This document shows, piece after piece, positions 7,344 through 16,584 of a DNA stretch of 22,906 nucleotides. The translations under genes were made by a program, and so were the position numbers. Every line of letters begins with the position of its first letter. The first letter of the stretch is position 1. Origin of the DNA: Allomyces macrogynus ATCC 38327 (taxonomy: Eukaryota; Blastocladiomycota; Blastocladiomycetes; Blastocladiales; Blastocladiaceae); NCBI GenBank assembly GCA_000151295.1, contig GG745348.1, positions 30,676 to 53,581 of the forward strand. The letters are read 5' to 3'. The notes beneath the pieces were generated by a model, which was not told the DNA's origin, made no database searches, and worked only from the letters and a program-made list of their open reading frames with translations.

Positions 7344-8585
7344 ATGGCCAAGAAGCAGTGCAAGGAACAGGACCACAGCAACAACCCAAATCGCCAGCCA
7401 CTGAGTGGACCCCAAGAGCTTTTCCTGAAACGGCTATTTTTCGAGCGTTTTACAGGTGTGGGGTACCATGCTCTGTACGAGGCAGTTGTGCGTGAGGCAC
7501 CATCGACCCTCCCCCACATTTACTGCAACCAGGTTCGGGAATGGCTGAACACACAGGAGCTGTACCAGTGCAACAAGCAGCCCCCTCCCAAACGCGACAT
7601 TCAGCACACCCAGGCCACCTCTGTTTCGCGCATCTACCAGATGGACCTCATTGACATGGGTGAAGGCCATGTGTGGAATGGCTATTGCTATATTCTGAAC
7701 ATGGTGGATGTGGCCAGTCACAAGTTGTTCCTGGAGCCACTCAAAAAAAAGACAGAGGACACAGTGTACCTCGCATTCAAGAAAATCACCAAGCACAAGC
7801 ACTTTGGCAACAATCCGACCATCCATATGGACAATGGTGGTGAATTTGCTGCATTGAAACGTGACCCAAGCATTCGATGTGTGCTGGGCAAGCCACATGT
7901 ACCAATGGGCCAGGGTATGGTCGAGTCGCTGAATAAACAGGTGTGGCGTTATGGCAACATGTACCTGCAGCAAGGCTACAAGGACTGGCCCATGGCTATC
8001 CCTCGATTCCAGGACTCACTGAACTCCTTGTTGCAGAAAGGCACTGGTGGTCTGTCAGCCAATGAGGCCCATGAGACGCCCAAGGAAGAGGCCAAGGTGT
8101 TTTTTGAGGAACTGAAAGCAAAGAGAACACGCAATGATGGCCCACTCAATGACAATTTGCTGCCACTTGGTGCCACTGTGTGCTACTGATTGCTATACAA
8201 GAGTCAGCTAGAGCAGAAGAACAAGCCCACATACAGTGCCACGCTCCACACCATTGTCCAGCATCAAAAAGGCACAGGCATCAGCAGTCCTTCGTATAAA
8301 AGTTCAGACATGCCTTGGTGGTACAATGCCAGCAATTTGCAGGTCATCAAAAAGGTTGAGGCATATGAACACAAGAAGTGGCCTGTGGTGCAGCATGTCA
8401 AGAACACTTCGAATGTGGTCATGGTCCCAGCTGAGCAGGTGCTGAGGCACTCAGAGCGTCTTTGCAACAAGCAAGTGCAAGAGGAGGCACCAGTGGTCAC
8501 CCCAGAGCCCACCCCAGAGCCAGAAGAGGAAGAGCCATTCGTGCCATGTCACTCAGAGTGTATTCGCAACAGGTCAGCGCAATAG
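7344..8585 (+). CDS. Retroviral-type (rve) integrase, interrupted by one TGA
   Basis: A DDE integrase that would insert element DNA through its terminal repeats. The N-terminal part has the VREWLNTQELYQ segment typical of polinton/Maverick and retrotransposon integrases just before the catalytic core. Catalytic residues: D101 (QMDLIDMG), D163 (HMDNGGEF), E194 (GQGMVESLN). Only 30 residues separate D163 and E194 instead of the usual ~35. The core ends near residue 260. TGA at 8187-8189 then interrupts the frame, but the same frame continues for 131 codons with YKSQLEQKNKPTYSATLHTI, which resembles the SH3/chromo-like DNA-binding tail, and a Pro/Glu-rich end. It overlaps convergently by 12 bases with the fibre gene. 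Identity is secure; function of this copy depends on the TGA. Confidence 0.88.
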
Positions 8586-10559
8586 GAAGAGGTTCAAGGT
8601 GACGTGCACCCCAACCGCTGACAGAGTGACATCACTCATCCATGTGAAGCAGTATGTGCGAGTTGAGTCAAGGTACACTGGGGATGACATGCCAGACTTG
8701 ACGCTCTGGGCAGAGAGCAGTCTGAGCGAACCAGAAAATCCCCCCGCTATGCTGTTTGTGTAATCGTAGAGGTATACTGAGGCATTGTGTTCAGCAGACG
8801 GATTGCTCAGGTACCAGCTTGATGTTGTTCCCATGTACCATCAGCTCGTTGACACACTGAAACACCCGCCAGTGCCAGACGCGTTAAACGCACCTGCTGG
8901 AACCGAGCTGTTGATGATGGCTGTGTTCATGTTTGCGCCAGCAAGTTTGACAAAGGAGTTGGCTGTGAATGCAATGGGCGCTGAAGAGTTGAAAATATTC
9001 TGGCTGTAGCAAAGGGTTGGGAGCATGCTCACCTGCACCTGGCCCCATGTTGCTGCATGGTTGTTTGCCATGGCATCTGAGCACTGAACCGTCCTGTTTA
9101 CCTGCAGCCGTGAGGAACCACTGGGAGCTGCTCCAATCGACATGTTCCCCCCAGCACAGACTTGGATACTGTTGCTGTTACCCGTGTTCAGTTCACCATA
9201 GCCATATGCGCAATTGAATGCCAAATTCATGAGCTTGGTGCCTGTGAGTGTCATGAAATCAATGTAGCACACGCCATTGTTGCCGCCACCATTGTTGCAG
9301 CGCATTTCGAAGCCTGCATTGCTGCTGTTATAGAGGTAGAGTCTGCAGGTGGTCACCCAGTTGGCCCCAATGCCACCAGAGACAACAAGCGCACCTGTTG
9401 TTGCACTGGTCGTGGCAGTGGTATCAGTTATGCACATCTGGCCACCCACCCACAAGGCCTTTCCAACACCAACCCCACCCGACACGACCAGAGCGCCAGT
9501 CGAGGAACTGGTGCTGTCAGTGGTATTGGTAAAGGTGTTTTGGTTTGCCGTGTTGACCATTCCAGCGGTCCCAGTGGCAATCAGCGAGTTTACTTGCGAC
9601 AGGGGCATCAGGTGAGTGCCCAGAGTGGCCATTGCACCACTGACATTCCCTGTTGCAACCACATTGCCGCCCACATAAGATTCTTTGCAATGCCTGCCCC
9701 ACCAGCCAGTGTCAGTGCACTGCTCCCCAAGGACACGCTGTCAGTCGTCAGAGTCAGTGCCACGGCAGATGAAGGGGTCAGAAGGCCCATGGTGCCTGCA
9801 GAAATCAAGCCCTGAACCTGTGTGAGGGTCAGCACATGGGAGCTGGCGACAGCCGTGGCAGCTGTAAGGTTCCCTGTCACACTCACGCTGCCGCCAATGT
9901 TGACGCTCTTTGCCATGCCCAGACCACCCTGAATGACCACACCGCCTGTTGACATTGTGGTGCTCTCAGTCATGTTGCCAGGCCTAATCCAAGTGTGGAC
10001 TGCAATAGTGTTCCGCTCATAATGGACCCATTCACAGATGAAACCTTGGTGCTAACGTCTGGCAGATTGGCCAGCAGATGGTCCCAGTCAGTTTTGTCAA
10101 GTTAAGACCCAAAATTGGCATGTTGGAAACCTGGCCAATGAGCTTAGTGGCGCTAAGACCAGTGAGACTTGAATCACCAAAGGTGCCCATGGCCTGTGAT
10201 GAGGGGATGCTCAGGAGGACACTCAGAGGCAGTACGCCCAAAGTGATTTTGGCCGCATCCAGTGACACGACCTTCACATTTGTAACCGAGGCGTCTGTCA
10301 GCTGTGAGCCATTCACAGTGGACAGCTTGCTGTCAGCAATACTGCCATCTTTCACCGACAGCTGGTTGTTGGCGTTCACGGAAAAGGTGGTCGTGTCGTC
10401 GGCCAGACCCACGACGCCATTAGTGGCTGTCAGGGGAGAGGCTGTCACTGTGGATGCAGTCCCTGCCACTACATTGGCAATTGCCATGGCCAATTCGGCG
10501 TCCGTGGCATATGAGCTGTCGTCTGTAATCAGCCCAAATACGTTTAGTGGAGTGCTCAT
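8574..10559 (-). pseudogene. Fibre-like repeat protein (tail-fibre/adhesin type), frame-shifted
   Basis: Minus-strand pieces from ATG 10559 to the stop at 8574 form one gene of about 650 codons, broken near 10030, 9670 and 8840. The product is rich in Ser, Thr, Gly, Ala and Val. It contains at least four copies of a motif like STGALVVSGGVGVGK (near 9964, 9727, 9506 and 9404), a signature known from phage tail fibres and large-virus surface proteins, where it forms beta-structured repeats. The N-terminal part has short repeated segments (DGSIADSKLSTVNGSQLTDAS) also common in fibres. The C-terminal ~85 residues look like a compact knob-type domain. Likely role: virion surface attachment. It is the only gene in the structural half on the minus strand. 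Confidence 0.65.
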
Positions 10560-10591
10560 GTGGATTATTATATTCTAGACACAAAATTAAA

Positions 10592-10795
10592 ATGAACAGC
10601 TTCAAAGAACAGTTTGAGATGCTGGACGAGGTTGGTGAGTACCTTGGTCTGCCCAAAGCCTTCTACAACCTCGATGACGGGGCCAAGGAGGCCTACATTG
10701 ACCACTACATGAAGGAGAACCAAAAGAAGCTGCATCGGTACCAGTTTGTCAAGGACACCACAGACCAGGACCATGCCTCAGCAGTCCATGACTGA
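10592..10795 (+). CDS. Hypothetical small protein, 67 aa
   Basis: Starts at ATG 10592, 33 bases from the divergent fibre start, and ends at TGA 10793-10795. The sequence is charged and probably helical (FKEQFEMLDEVGEYLG, then AKEAYIDHYMKENQKK), with no Cys, membrane segment or recognised domain. The divergent arrangement with the fibre gene implies a compact bidirectional promoter. The frame is intact and codon use resembles the other element genes. Confidence 0.5.
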   Translation: MNSFKEQFEMLDEVGEYLGLPKAFYNLDDGAKEAYIDHYMKENQKKLHRYQFVKDTTDQDHASAVHD

Positions 10796-10909
10796 ATGCG
10801 TCTCAATTAAAAGAAACGTGAGTTGGAGCGGGAGAAGGTCCAGCTGAACATGCTCCTTGGACTTGCTTGAATTTTATTTCTCGGTTGTAGTTAAACACTT
10901 CACTCAAAC

Positions 10910-12529
10910 ATGCCTCCCAAGGGTGTTACTCGGAAAGACACTGAAGCCCGCAAGGAGATTATCCGGAAAATCCTTGCAGAAAACGCCGATGTCGTTGCGC
11001 CTTACTGGGACGGTTTTCGCATTCGTGGAACAAAACAAAAGAGGGATTTTCAACAAAACGTGTGCTGGTTCCTGCGCGACCTGGACTGATACTTCAGGTC
11101 AATCAAGCGCCAGCCACTTCAGAGTGCTGAAGACATGGAGACGCTCGAAAAAATGGTGTCAAAACTTCGTATGAATAACCGGGGAGATGCTGAGTTCATC
11201 AAAAATCCGGAAATCAGTGAGGACTACATGGACTTGGACAACAATGCACAGGATGATGGCGAGCAGGAGGAGTACATTGAAATTTCAAGCGATGAGGACG
11301 AAGGACCTGCTGATGCAAACCCCAATGCAGGTGAGCAATACCCTCCTCCTGATGACATGCGGGTGACGCGTGGACGTGCACAGCCTGACATTGACATGGA
11401 TGAGCCCCGTGACGATATGCAAATGGTGCCCGCTAACCGCTCTCTCCCTCCCGTCGTTGCTCCACGTGGGCAGATGGTACCTGTAGACCCCTCTCTCCCT
11501 CCCATCCTTGCTCGCCAAATGGCAGAGGAACCGCCCACTGCTCTTGTGCCTGTGCCGGACGATTATGAGCGAGCAGTATCAACCGCACAAAACAACAATG
11601 GTGTCGCCGGCCCAGTGGGTGCACACTGGAATCCATCAGCGCGTGGCAACCACCAGGCTGTCATGCTTGAACNNNNNNNNNNNNNNNNNNNNNNNNNNNN
11701 NNNNNNNNNNNNNNNNNNNNNNNNNNNNNNNNNNNNNNNNNNNNNNNNNNNNNNNNNNNNNNNNNNNNNNNNNNNNNNNNNNNNNNNNNNNNNAGGCATC
11801 GAACCAGCACTTGCTACACTGTTCCAGGGCATCCAGGCCACATTCCTCAATGTCAGTGAGCACAACGATGCACTCCTGCAAGCCCTGAGTGGACTGGAGA
11901 TGGAACTCAAGGCAGAGGGCAGGAACACTGCCCAGCTTGCAAGCCAGTATGTCCAAGAGCAGCTTGACTGCTTTACAAGTGAGCAAACAGCGTAAAATCT
12001 TGAAAACAACCTTGAGATTAAGGATAACAAGGCGCGAATCAACAAGATTGGGCTCATTACAGAAGCGTTTGCGGACAGTCAGTATGCAATGTAGGAAACA
12101 CTCGAGCAAGTCCCTGAGCAACTGTCAACCTTGCCTGGTCATGTCATTGACGCCCACAACTGGTCAGTCAACAACCCCATCAACAAGCTGTCAGGCATTC
12201 TCGAACAGGCGCAGAGCACAGCCCAAGCTATCAGTGAAAATGGTGGGAGCCGGAATGGCAATGGTGATGATGGACCAGGGCTCCAGGAGCAGAAGATGAT
12301 GAACAACACGCTCAAGCAAGTTGCCAGTGCACTTAACAAGACCCCTCGCATGCCATGGGACGACAAGCCGCGCACCGTCGACAACTACTTTGCCACTGTT
12401 CCCTGTTTCCGCAAGAACCTACGTGCACCATTCACAGTGCCAGTAAAGGTTGGGGCTCAAGTCATCAAACCCTATGGACCAAAGGTCTACTACGTTCCAC
12501 AAGGCTTTGGCGGCGTCCAGGACAAATAA
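10910..12529 (+). pseudogene. Large hypothetical protein before the ATPase, three in-frame stops
   Basis: One frame of 540 codons runs from ATG 10910 to TAA 12527-12529, interrupted by TGA 11087-11089, TAA 11993-11995 and TAG 12092-12094. Both sides of each stop look coding in the same frame. The N-terminus is basic and helical (GVTRKDTEARKEIIRKIL). Residues ~100-140 are very acidic (EEYIEISSDEDEG). A Pro-rich stretch follows with two copies of a NRSLPPVVA/DPSLPPILA-like motif. After the assembly gap comes a predicted coiled-coil region (EMELKAEGRNTAQLASQY and onward), and the end is conserved-looking (MPWDDKPRTVDNYFATV). No family recognised. Its position next to the ATPase and capsid genes suggests a virion or assembly role, by context only. 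Confidence 0.5.
11673..11793. other. Assembly gap, 121 N
   Basis: A run of 121 undetermined bases lies inside the large hypothetical gene. The frame on both sides is the same as written, so the gap length is compatible with the real one, but the missing residues are unknown. The preceding region is repetitive and Pro-rich, which may be why it did not assemble. Confidence 0.99.
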
Positions 12530-12551
12530 CTTTTCAGCATAAAGAGTAACC

Positions 12552-13340
12552 ATGTTTACTGTGAAAGCACTTGACAACCAGGCCCACCAAGGGGGTCCCT
12601 ATTTGGTCCCCAAGATACCAGCTGCAGTGTGTATGCTGGGGCCCAAAGCAGCAGGCAAGTCCATGACAGCCCTCAACATGATTCTGTCGCCACAGTGTTG
12701 GCGGCACTGTTTCTCAAAAATTTACGTCTTTTCGCCCACCTCGCACCTTGACCCAAAGTGGCAGCTGCTTACCAAAACGCCGGTCCTTAAACACGACCCA
12801 AAAGCCCCCTACAACCTGGAGCTGCTCGCCGTGTCGCGTGACTGCTTCATTCACGAGGTGGACGAAATGGAGGCCAAATTAAAGGAAATTGCCATGCTCC
12901 AGGACCCCAAAAAGCGCGACTTTACAGAGCACCCTGGGACCATTGACAACATTCTCATTGTGCTGGACGACATTGCAGGCACCAAGTTTGCCCGCTCACG
13001 GTTCCTTGACAGTTTCATTGCACTGTCATGTCATCAAAAGTGCTCCATGACTATATCAGTGCAGCTGTTCAAGGCCATTTCGCTGCTTGCTCATAACAAC
13101 ATGTCATATTATGTGCTGTTTGAGACATATAACAAGAACAAGCTGCGGACAATTTATGATGCATGTGGAGGTCCATTCACATGGGAAGAGTTCCTGGCAG
13201 TGTGCAATGAAATCTTTGCAATGCCACATGTGACTCTGAACATCAACATGCAGAACCCAGGCGTCAGGTACCATTACAACAACTCATTCCACTCGTTTAT
13301 TATGCGAGAACAACACCAACAGGAAGACGAGTACTCATAA
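12552..13340 (+). CDS. A32/FtsK-HerA-type genome-packaging ATPase, 262 aa
   Basis: This protein would hydrolyse ATP to drive viral DNA into the capsid. Walker A GPKAAGKS is at residues 30-37 and Walker B ILIVLDD at 134-140. The strand after Walker A (KIYVFSPTS) and the later SVQLFKA segment fit the virophage/polinton packaging-ATPase layout. The length, about 260 residues, is normal for the family and the frame is complete, making it the best preserved core gene in the element. ATG 12552 is preferred because it follows a 22-base spacer from the previous stop. It is followed by the MCP gene after 34 bases, the order commonly seen in these viruses. Confidence 0.88.
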   Translation: MFTVKALDNQAHQGGPYLVPKIPAAVCMLGPKAAGKSMTALNMILSPQCWRHCFSKIYVFSPTSHLDPKWQLLTKTPVLKHDPKAPYNLELLAVSRDCFIHEVDEMEAKLKEIAMLQDPKKRDFTEHPGTIDNILIVLDDIAGTKFARSRFLDSFIALSCHQKCSMTISVQLFKAISLLAHNNMSYYVLFETYNKNKLRTIYDACGGPFTWEEFLAVCNEIFAMPHVTLNINMQNPGVRYHYNNSFHSFIMREQHQQEDEYS

Positions 13341-13348
13341 TTTTTTCT
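13339..13348 (+). promoter_or_regulatory. Intergenic AATTTTTTCT motif, ATPase/MCP junction
   Basis: AATTTTTTCT overlaps the ATPase stop codon and precedes the MCP start by about 26 bases. Near-identical sequences occupy the same place at 14662 and 14948, and a weaker version at 15757. It may be a late-gene promoter or a transcript-end signal. Confidence 0.45.
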
Positions 13349-13374
13349 AGTGCTTGTTGTAAACCCCCCTCAAC

Positions 13375-14663
13375 ATGACTTCACCCATGACTAACTTTGC
13401 CAATGTCCTCCCAACGTCACTTAGCAAGGAGATGATTTACACTCCGCCCAAGCAGGCGCCAGTTGCTGACCGCACGACCATTAAATTCCTGTGCATGCAA
13501 GGTTCTGCATTCTCTGCATCCAGCAACAGTCATTCCAGGTTCCGGCTGTGAACAAGATTGTGGACTTGTCAGCAGGTGTGTGTTTTTCGTTCAAGGCCTC
13601 AACATACAAGGATGCAGCATGCACTCAGCCCATGACTGCTGGTGCTCCAGAGACATAATTTTCAGAAGGTATCCACTCATGTGTTCAACAGCTGTGTTTG
13701 CTTACGTCCAGTGACCAGTTGCTTGAAGACATTGACGGGTATGGCTTACTTACACAGATGCTCAGTGACATGACTGTCCCTGCTGTGCTCAAGACAAGTG
13801 TGCTGTCAATTGGCCAGGGCTATGGTAACCCTGTGCACTGCTTGGGGGCCAATCGCCAGTTCATTTTCCTGCTGCACTCTGCTCTCCTAACCCAGGACCA
13901 CTGGCTCAACCTCAAGCACACCTCAGGCCTCATCATTGAAATCACGCTCACCAAGCCCAAGGCTTGCATGATTAACACCATGGGCATGGTTGGTGGCTAC
14001 ATTTTCAATGAGCTGTATCTCATGGTGGACACAGTGACCCTGCACGCTGCACAACTCAGTCAACTTGATGCAGCATGGGCCTCAGCTGGTGATGTCATGT
14101 TCACTGGTACCACATGGGCACACAAGACACCAGCCTTTGTCACCCCCACAGGCTCAATTGTCGTGTCAGACCACCACAGCTTGCAGAAATGCATCCTCGC
14201 ATTGTTCCGCACTCCCCAGTACCATGGTATGGCCAATGTGGACCCCCTGGCTCGTGGTCTGCCCATCACAAGTTACCAAATTAAGAATGCCGACGAGATG
14301 GTCCAGCTCCACCCCATTGACTGCACGGCTATGCCCCTGAGGCCCTGCATGAGCTTGAGGTCTTTGCAAAGGGGCACACTGTTGGTGAACTGACACCCGC
14401 CAAGTGGGTTGACTGTGGTTATTCTTTGGGCGGTTCCTTTGTGCCCCCTCAGGGTCAGTTTATCCTTGTGCGCACCTTTGAGACGTCCTCGCTCATCTCA
14501 GGTTCAGACAAGGCCAAGAAGTCGGGTGTGGACCCTCACAACTGGTGAGCCATTCCCAGTTGACAACTCACTTGGCTCAGTCATGTATCACTGTGATGTC
14601 TTTGTTGTCAACGTGACCTCGATTTCATTCAATGCTGACGGCTCAGTGGACGTCTTCAATTAA
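13375..14663 (+). pseudogene. Major capsid protein (double jelly-roll), multiply frame-shifted
   Basis: About 430 codons from ATG 13375 to TAA 14661-14663, split across at least four frame changes: near 13490-13520, near 13650-13700 (with a TAA at about 13657), near 14335-14345 and near 14545. Recognisable parts are IVDLSAGVCFSF near the N-terminus and the central NRQFIFLLHSALLTQDHWLN followed by LIIEITLTKP. The latter matches the 'PL..l.......lPL.......l.iei.l' pattern joining the two jelly rolls of polinton-like and virophage capsid proteins. The C-terminal end has beta-rich segments (GSFVPPQGQFILVRTFE; HCDVFVVNVTSISF). It would form the capsid's trimeric capsomers. The position between ATPase and penton genes supports the call. 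The frameshifts make this copy non-functional unless they are sequencing errors. Confidence 0.72.
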
Positions 14664-14670
14664 TTTTCTT
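14662..14670 (+). promoter_or_regulatory. Intergenic AATTTTCTT motif, MCP / small-protein junction
   Basis: A T-rich version of the motif at 13339 starts at the MCP stop codon, 24 bases upstream of the next ATG. The spacer ends with a C-rich run (AACCCCCTCCC) similar to the one before the MCP (AAACCCCCCTCAAC). Confidence 0.4.
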
Positions 14671-14693
14671 GTTAAAGAGTTAAACCCCCTCCC

Positions 14694-14948
14694 ATGAATA
14701 TCCGCTCAATTTGGACCTCATTTAAAACGGCGATTGCCTCCCTTGGCCACTATGTCAAAAACAACTTCAAGAACATTACCACTGGTATTCATGAAGTCAC
14801 CCGTTTTGCATCAAAAGTTCCTCTGCTAGCTGGTCCTGCTGCGTTTGTGTCACGTGCCACCAACATTGCTGATGATATCTATGACCTCTTTGATGCATGG
14901 TCAGGTACAAGCCCCCTGGACAGTGGTGGAACAGCAGGAGGTGTGTAA
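14694..14948 (+). CDS. Small hypothetical protein between capsid genes, 84 aa
   Basis: The frame is intact from ATG 14694 to TAA 14946-14948. The N-terminal two thirds look amphipathic and helical (IWTSFKTAIASLGHYVKNNF). A hydrophobic, Ala/Pro-rich segment (KVPLLAGPAAFVSRA) follows, and the tail is Ser/Gly-rich. I do not recognise a family. The size, amphipathic character and place between the MCP and penton genes recall small cement or membrane-lytic minor capsid proteins of related viruses; that is a guess from context. Confidence 0.5.
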   Translation: MNIRSIWTSFKTAIASLGHYVKNNFKNITTGIHEVTRFASKVPLLAGPAAFVSRATNIADDIYDLFDAWSGTSPLDSGGTAGGV

Positions 14949-14957
14949 ATTTTTTCT
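14948..14957 (+). promoter_or_regulatory. Intergenic AATTTTTTCT motif before penton gene
   Basis: A second exact copy of AATTTTTTCT begins at the stop codon of the 84-aa gene and lies 14 bases before the penton ATG at 14971. Its recurrence at gene junctions of the capsid block is the evidence for a regulatory role. Confidence 0.45.
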
Positions 14958-14970
14958 CAGATAGTTTTAA

Positions 14971-15756
14971 ATGTCAGTCCCTCACATCAAGTACATCACC
15001 GTGTGCTCCAAGGACCTGAAGAATGGGGTCTCATACCACCTTCCACATGCTGTCCAGATCCGGGGTATTTGAGTGGCCAGTGCCATGATTCCCAACATGT
15101 GGTACAACATCACTGAGACCAACAATATCCTTTATATTGTCGGTTCCCTTGGCCTTTACAGTCTTTATGGTGCTGTTGCAGTGCCTCCTGCATACTTCAC
15201 TCCACAGTCACTTGTCGAAAAACTCACAGAACTGCTCAACAATGTTAGTGCTGAAGCTCAATGGGAAGGGGTGTGGTCTGTGACTTGGAACCCGGCCACT
15301 GGTCGTGTCACCATCGCCAACACTACCATGAGCTTCCGTATTGAGCGCAAAAAACCAAATAGCATTCACTGAAACCTCGGATTTGGCAGTGGGCCTTGGT
15401 CAGATGATGATGTTGTGAATGTTGCAAATCAACCCCACACAATAACTGGTGAATATGCCGTTGGTCTTGCCTGCATTGAGACGATTCACCTCAAGTCCAA
15501 CCTTGGGACCTTGTTGGCAGACTACACCCACTCGTCATTCCCCAATTTTGGCTCACTCATGGCATCTTTCCATGTGCAGGGCGGTTGGGGACAGTCATTC
15601 GTGTACCAGAACTCGTCCACTGAATTCTTTAACTTTGATTCGAAAGCCATCACTGAGGAAGTCATGGAGATTGAGCTCAAACTGTGTGATGACAAGCTGC
15701 AACCCATCAACTTCAATGGCCACAACTGGACCATCCAGCTCGTGTTCCTGACATAA
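14971..15756 (+). pseudogene. Penton-type minor capsid protein, two in-frame TGAs
   Basis: A single frame of 262 codons from ATG 14971 to TAA 15754-15756 is interrupted by TGA at 15070-15072 and 15370-15372. After the first TGA comes ASAMIPNMWYNITETNN, which matches the conserved 'a.iPnsWyNi...nN' signature of polinton-like virus and virophage minor capsid (penton) proteins. The middle (PPAYFTPQSLVEKLTELLNN) fits the family's 'G.yt...L...l' helix. The C-terminal part is beta-rich, ending in NGHNWTIQLVFLT. It would form the single-jelly-roll pentamers at the capsid vertices. The frame is otherwise uninterrupted, so the two TGAs are either recent nonsense mutations or recoded codons. Confidence 0.78.
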
Positions 15757-15782
15757 AATTTACTTTTGATTGTATATAGTAA

Positions 15783-15899
15783 ATGCTTGGCTTTGAAGTT
15801 GCGATTCTGTGTGTGAACGTCGTCATCCTCCTGTTGCAGTTTGCCATTATTGGCTACAATGCCCACCACAACAGGGGTCAAAAATTTATTCGTCACTAA
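15783..15899 (+). CDS. 38-aa single-pass membrane peptide
   Basis: A short frame starts at ATG 15783 and ends at TAA 15897-15899. It reads as a hydrophobic segment of about 22 residues (from FEVAILCVNVV through LLLQFAIIGY) followed by a basic tail (HHNRGQKFIRH), the layout of a type III single-pass membrane peptide. It sits 26 bases after the penton stop, behind an AATTTACTTTT stretch like the other capsid-block junctions. Small membrane peptides are common in large DNA viruses; no homology can be claimed at this length. Confidence 0.45.
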   Translation: MLGFEVAILCVNVVILLLQFAIIGYNAHHNRGQKFIRH

Positions 15900-15911
15900 G
15901 TTTACACGCAC

Positions 15912-16109
15912 ATGTTCTTTGAATTTTTATCCAAGAGAAGAGACAAAGGCAATGAAGTTTCTCACGACACCCACAAAAGACGCCCACCGGCAAGAGCACA
16001 AGAAAGTGGAGCAACCACCCAGAACCACTGCCCAGAGAACTCGGCCAGTCTTCCCTACAGCAGTCTGTACAAAACTCAAGCCAGGCGAAGTCTACCGCCT
16101 ATCCTTTAA
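15912..16109 (+). CDS. 65-aa basic protein running into the right TIR
   Basis: ATG 15912 opens a 65-codon frame ending at TAA 16107-16109. The start (MFFEFLSKRRDKG) is followed by a basic, polar sequence ending KTQARRSLPPIL. The last ~40 residues lie inside the right TIR, and the left TIR holds the same tail in the same frame with the same stop but no start codon. Conservation of the frame across diverged TIR copies is the main support. There is no recognised domain and no Cys or membrane segment. Confidence 0.4.
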   Translation: MFFEFLSKRRDKGNEVSHDTHKRRPPARAQESGATTQNHCPENSASLPYSSLYKTQARRSLPPIL

Positions 16110-16363
16110 CTAATTGTGTCTCGCACACTGCACGGAAAATATTCGTGCAATGTGTATTCATTATTCATATTGTGGAGGTGGGAGGGTCAGGTTCCTGGCA
16201 TGTCCAGTTGGAGCAGGCTACTACAATGATTGTCCCACATTGGTTGCAGAGGTACTTGACGTATATGACAAAGTTCGGCACCCGTGTGCGCCACTTGGCT
16301 GGCCTTGCACAGATGCAGCTGTTTGGCGTTTGGTTTGAAGAGTTTATGGTGTTCACGGTTTAG
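16070..16363 (+). pseudogene. TIR-encoded small protein, right copy (broken)
   Basis: Counterpart of the left-TIR protein. The KLKPGEVYRLSFN piece here has lost its ATG (the codon reads ACA) and is closed by TAA at 16111-16113. The C-terminal piece from about 16145 (SGSWHVQLEQA ... EEFMVFTV) remains open to the same stop as in the left copy. About two thirds to three quarters of residues agree between copies over the C-terminal piece. Function unknown. Confidence 0.35.
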
Positions 16364-16438
16364 CACATGGCAAGAATACTTTGATGGGGCTGTCCAATGA
16401 TGCAGTTTGAGTGCCCTTTTTCTCTGGCATTCTCAAAA

Positions 16439-16521
16439 CCCAGATTCTCCCCATTCTGTCTAGGAATTGACTTAGGTATATAATACTACCCTTGATTCCT
16501 AGACAGAATGGGGAGTTCTGG
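16439..16521. promoter_or_regulatory. Dyad / potential hairpin around a TATA-like core (right TIR)
   Basis: The arms CTCCCCATTCTGTCTAGGAA (16447-) and its complement at 16495-16515 pair perfectly over 21 bases, with partial pairing beyond. The 27-base centre contains GGTATATAATAC. The inner arm sequence (GTCTAGGAAT) differs from that of the left TIR (TTCTTGGATT), yet each arm pair is self-complementary. Confidence 0.65.
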
Positions 16522-16584
16522 AAAATTGGCCTCCCAGACCCATCAAACAACACTTCCTGCACCCAAAAACCACCCGACCATCTC

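Noticed and set aside
9162..9815. A 217-codon plus-strand frame opposite the fibre gene
   Set aside because: The minus strand contains the repeated STGALVVSGG motif; the plus frame is its reverse-strand shadow.
5837..10810. TCTCAATTAA present at 5837 and 10801, both upstream of plus-strand genes
   Set aside because: A ten-base match in 14 kb is expected by chance and distances to the start codons differ (about 40 and 100 bases).
6183..15756. An alternative genetic code with TGA as sense
   Set aside because: TAA and TAG also interrupt the same genes and frameshifts are present, so general decay explains more; kept only as an alternative in the stop-codon finding.
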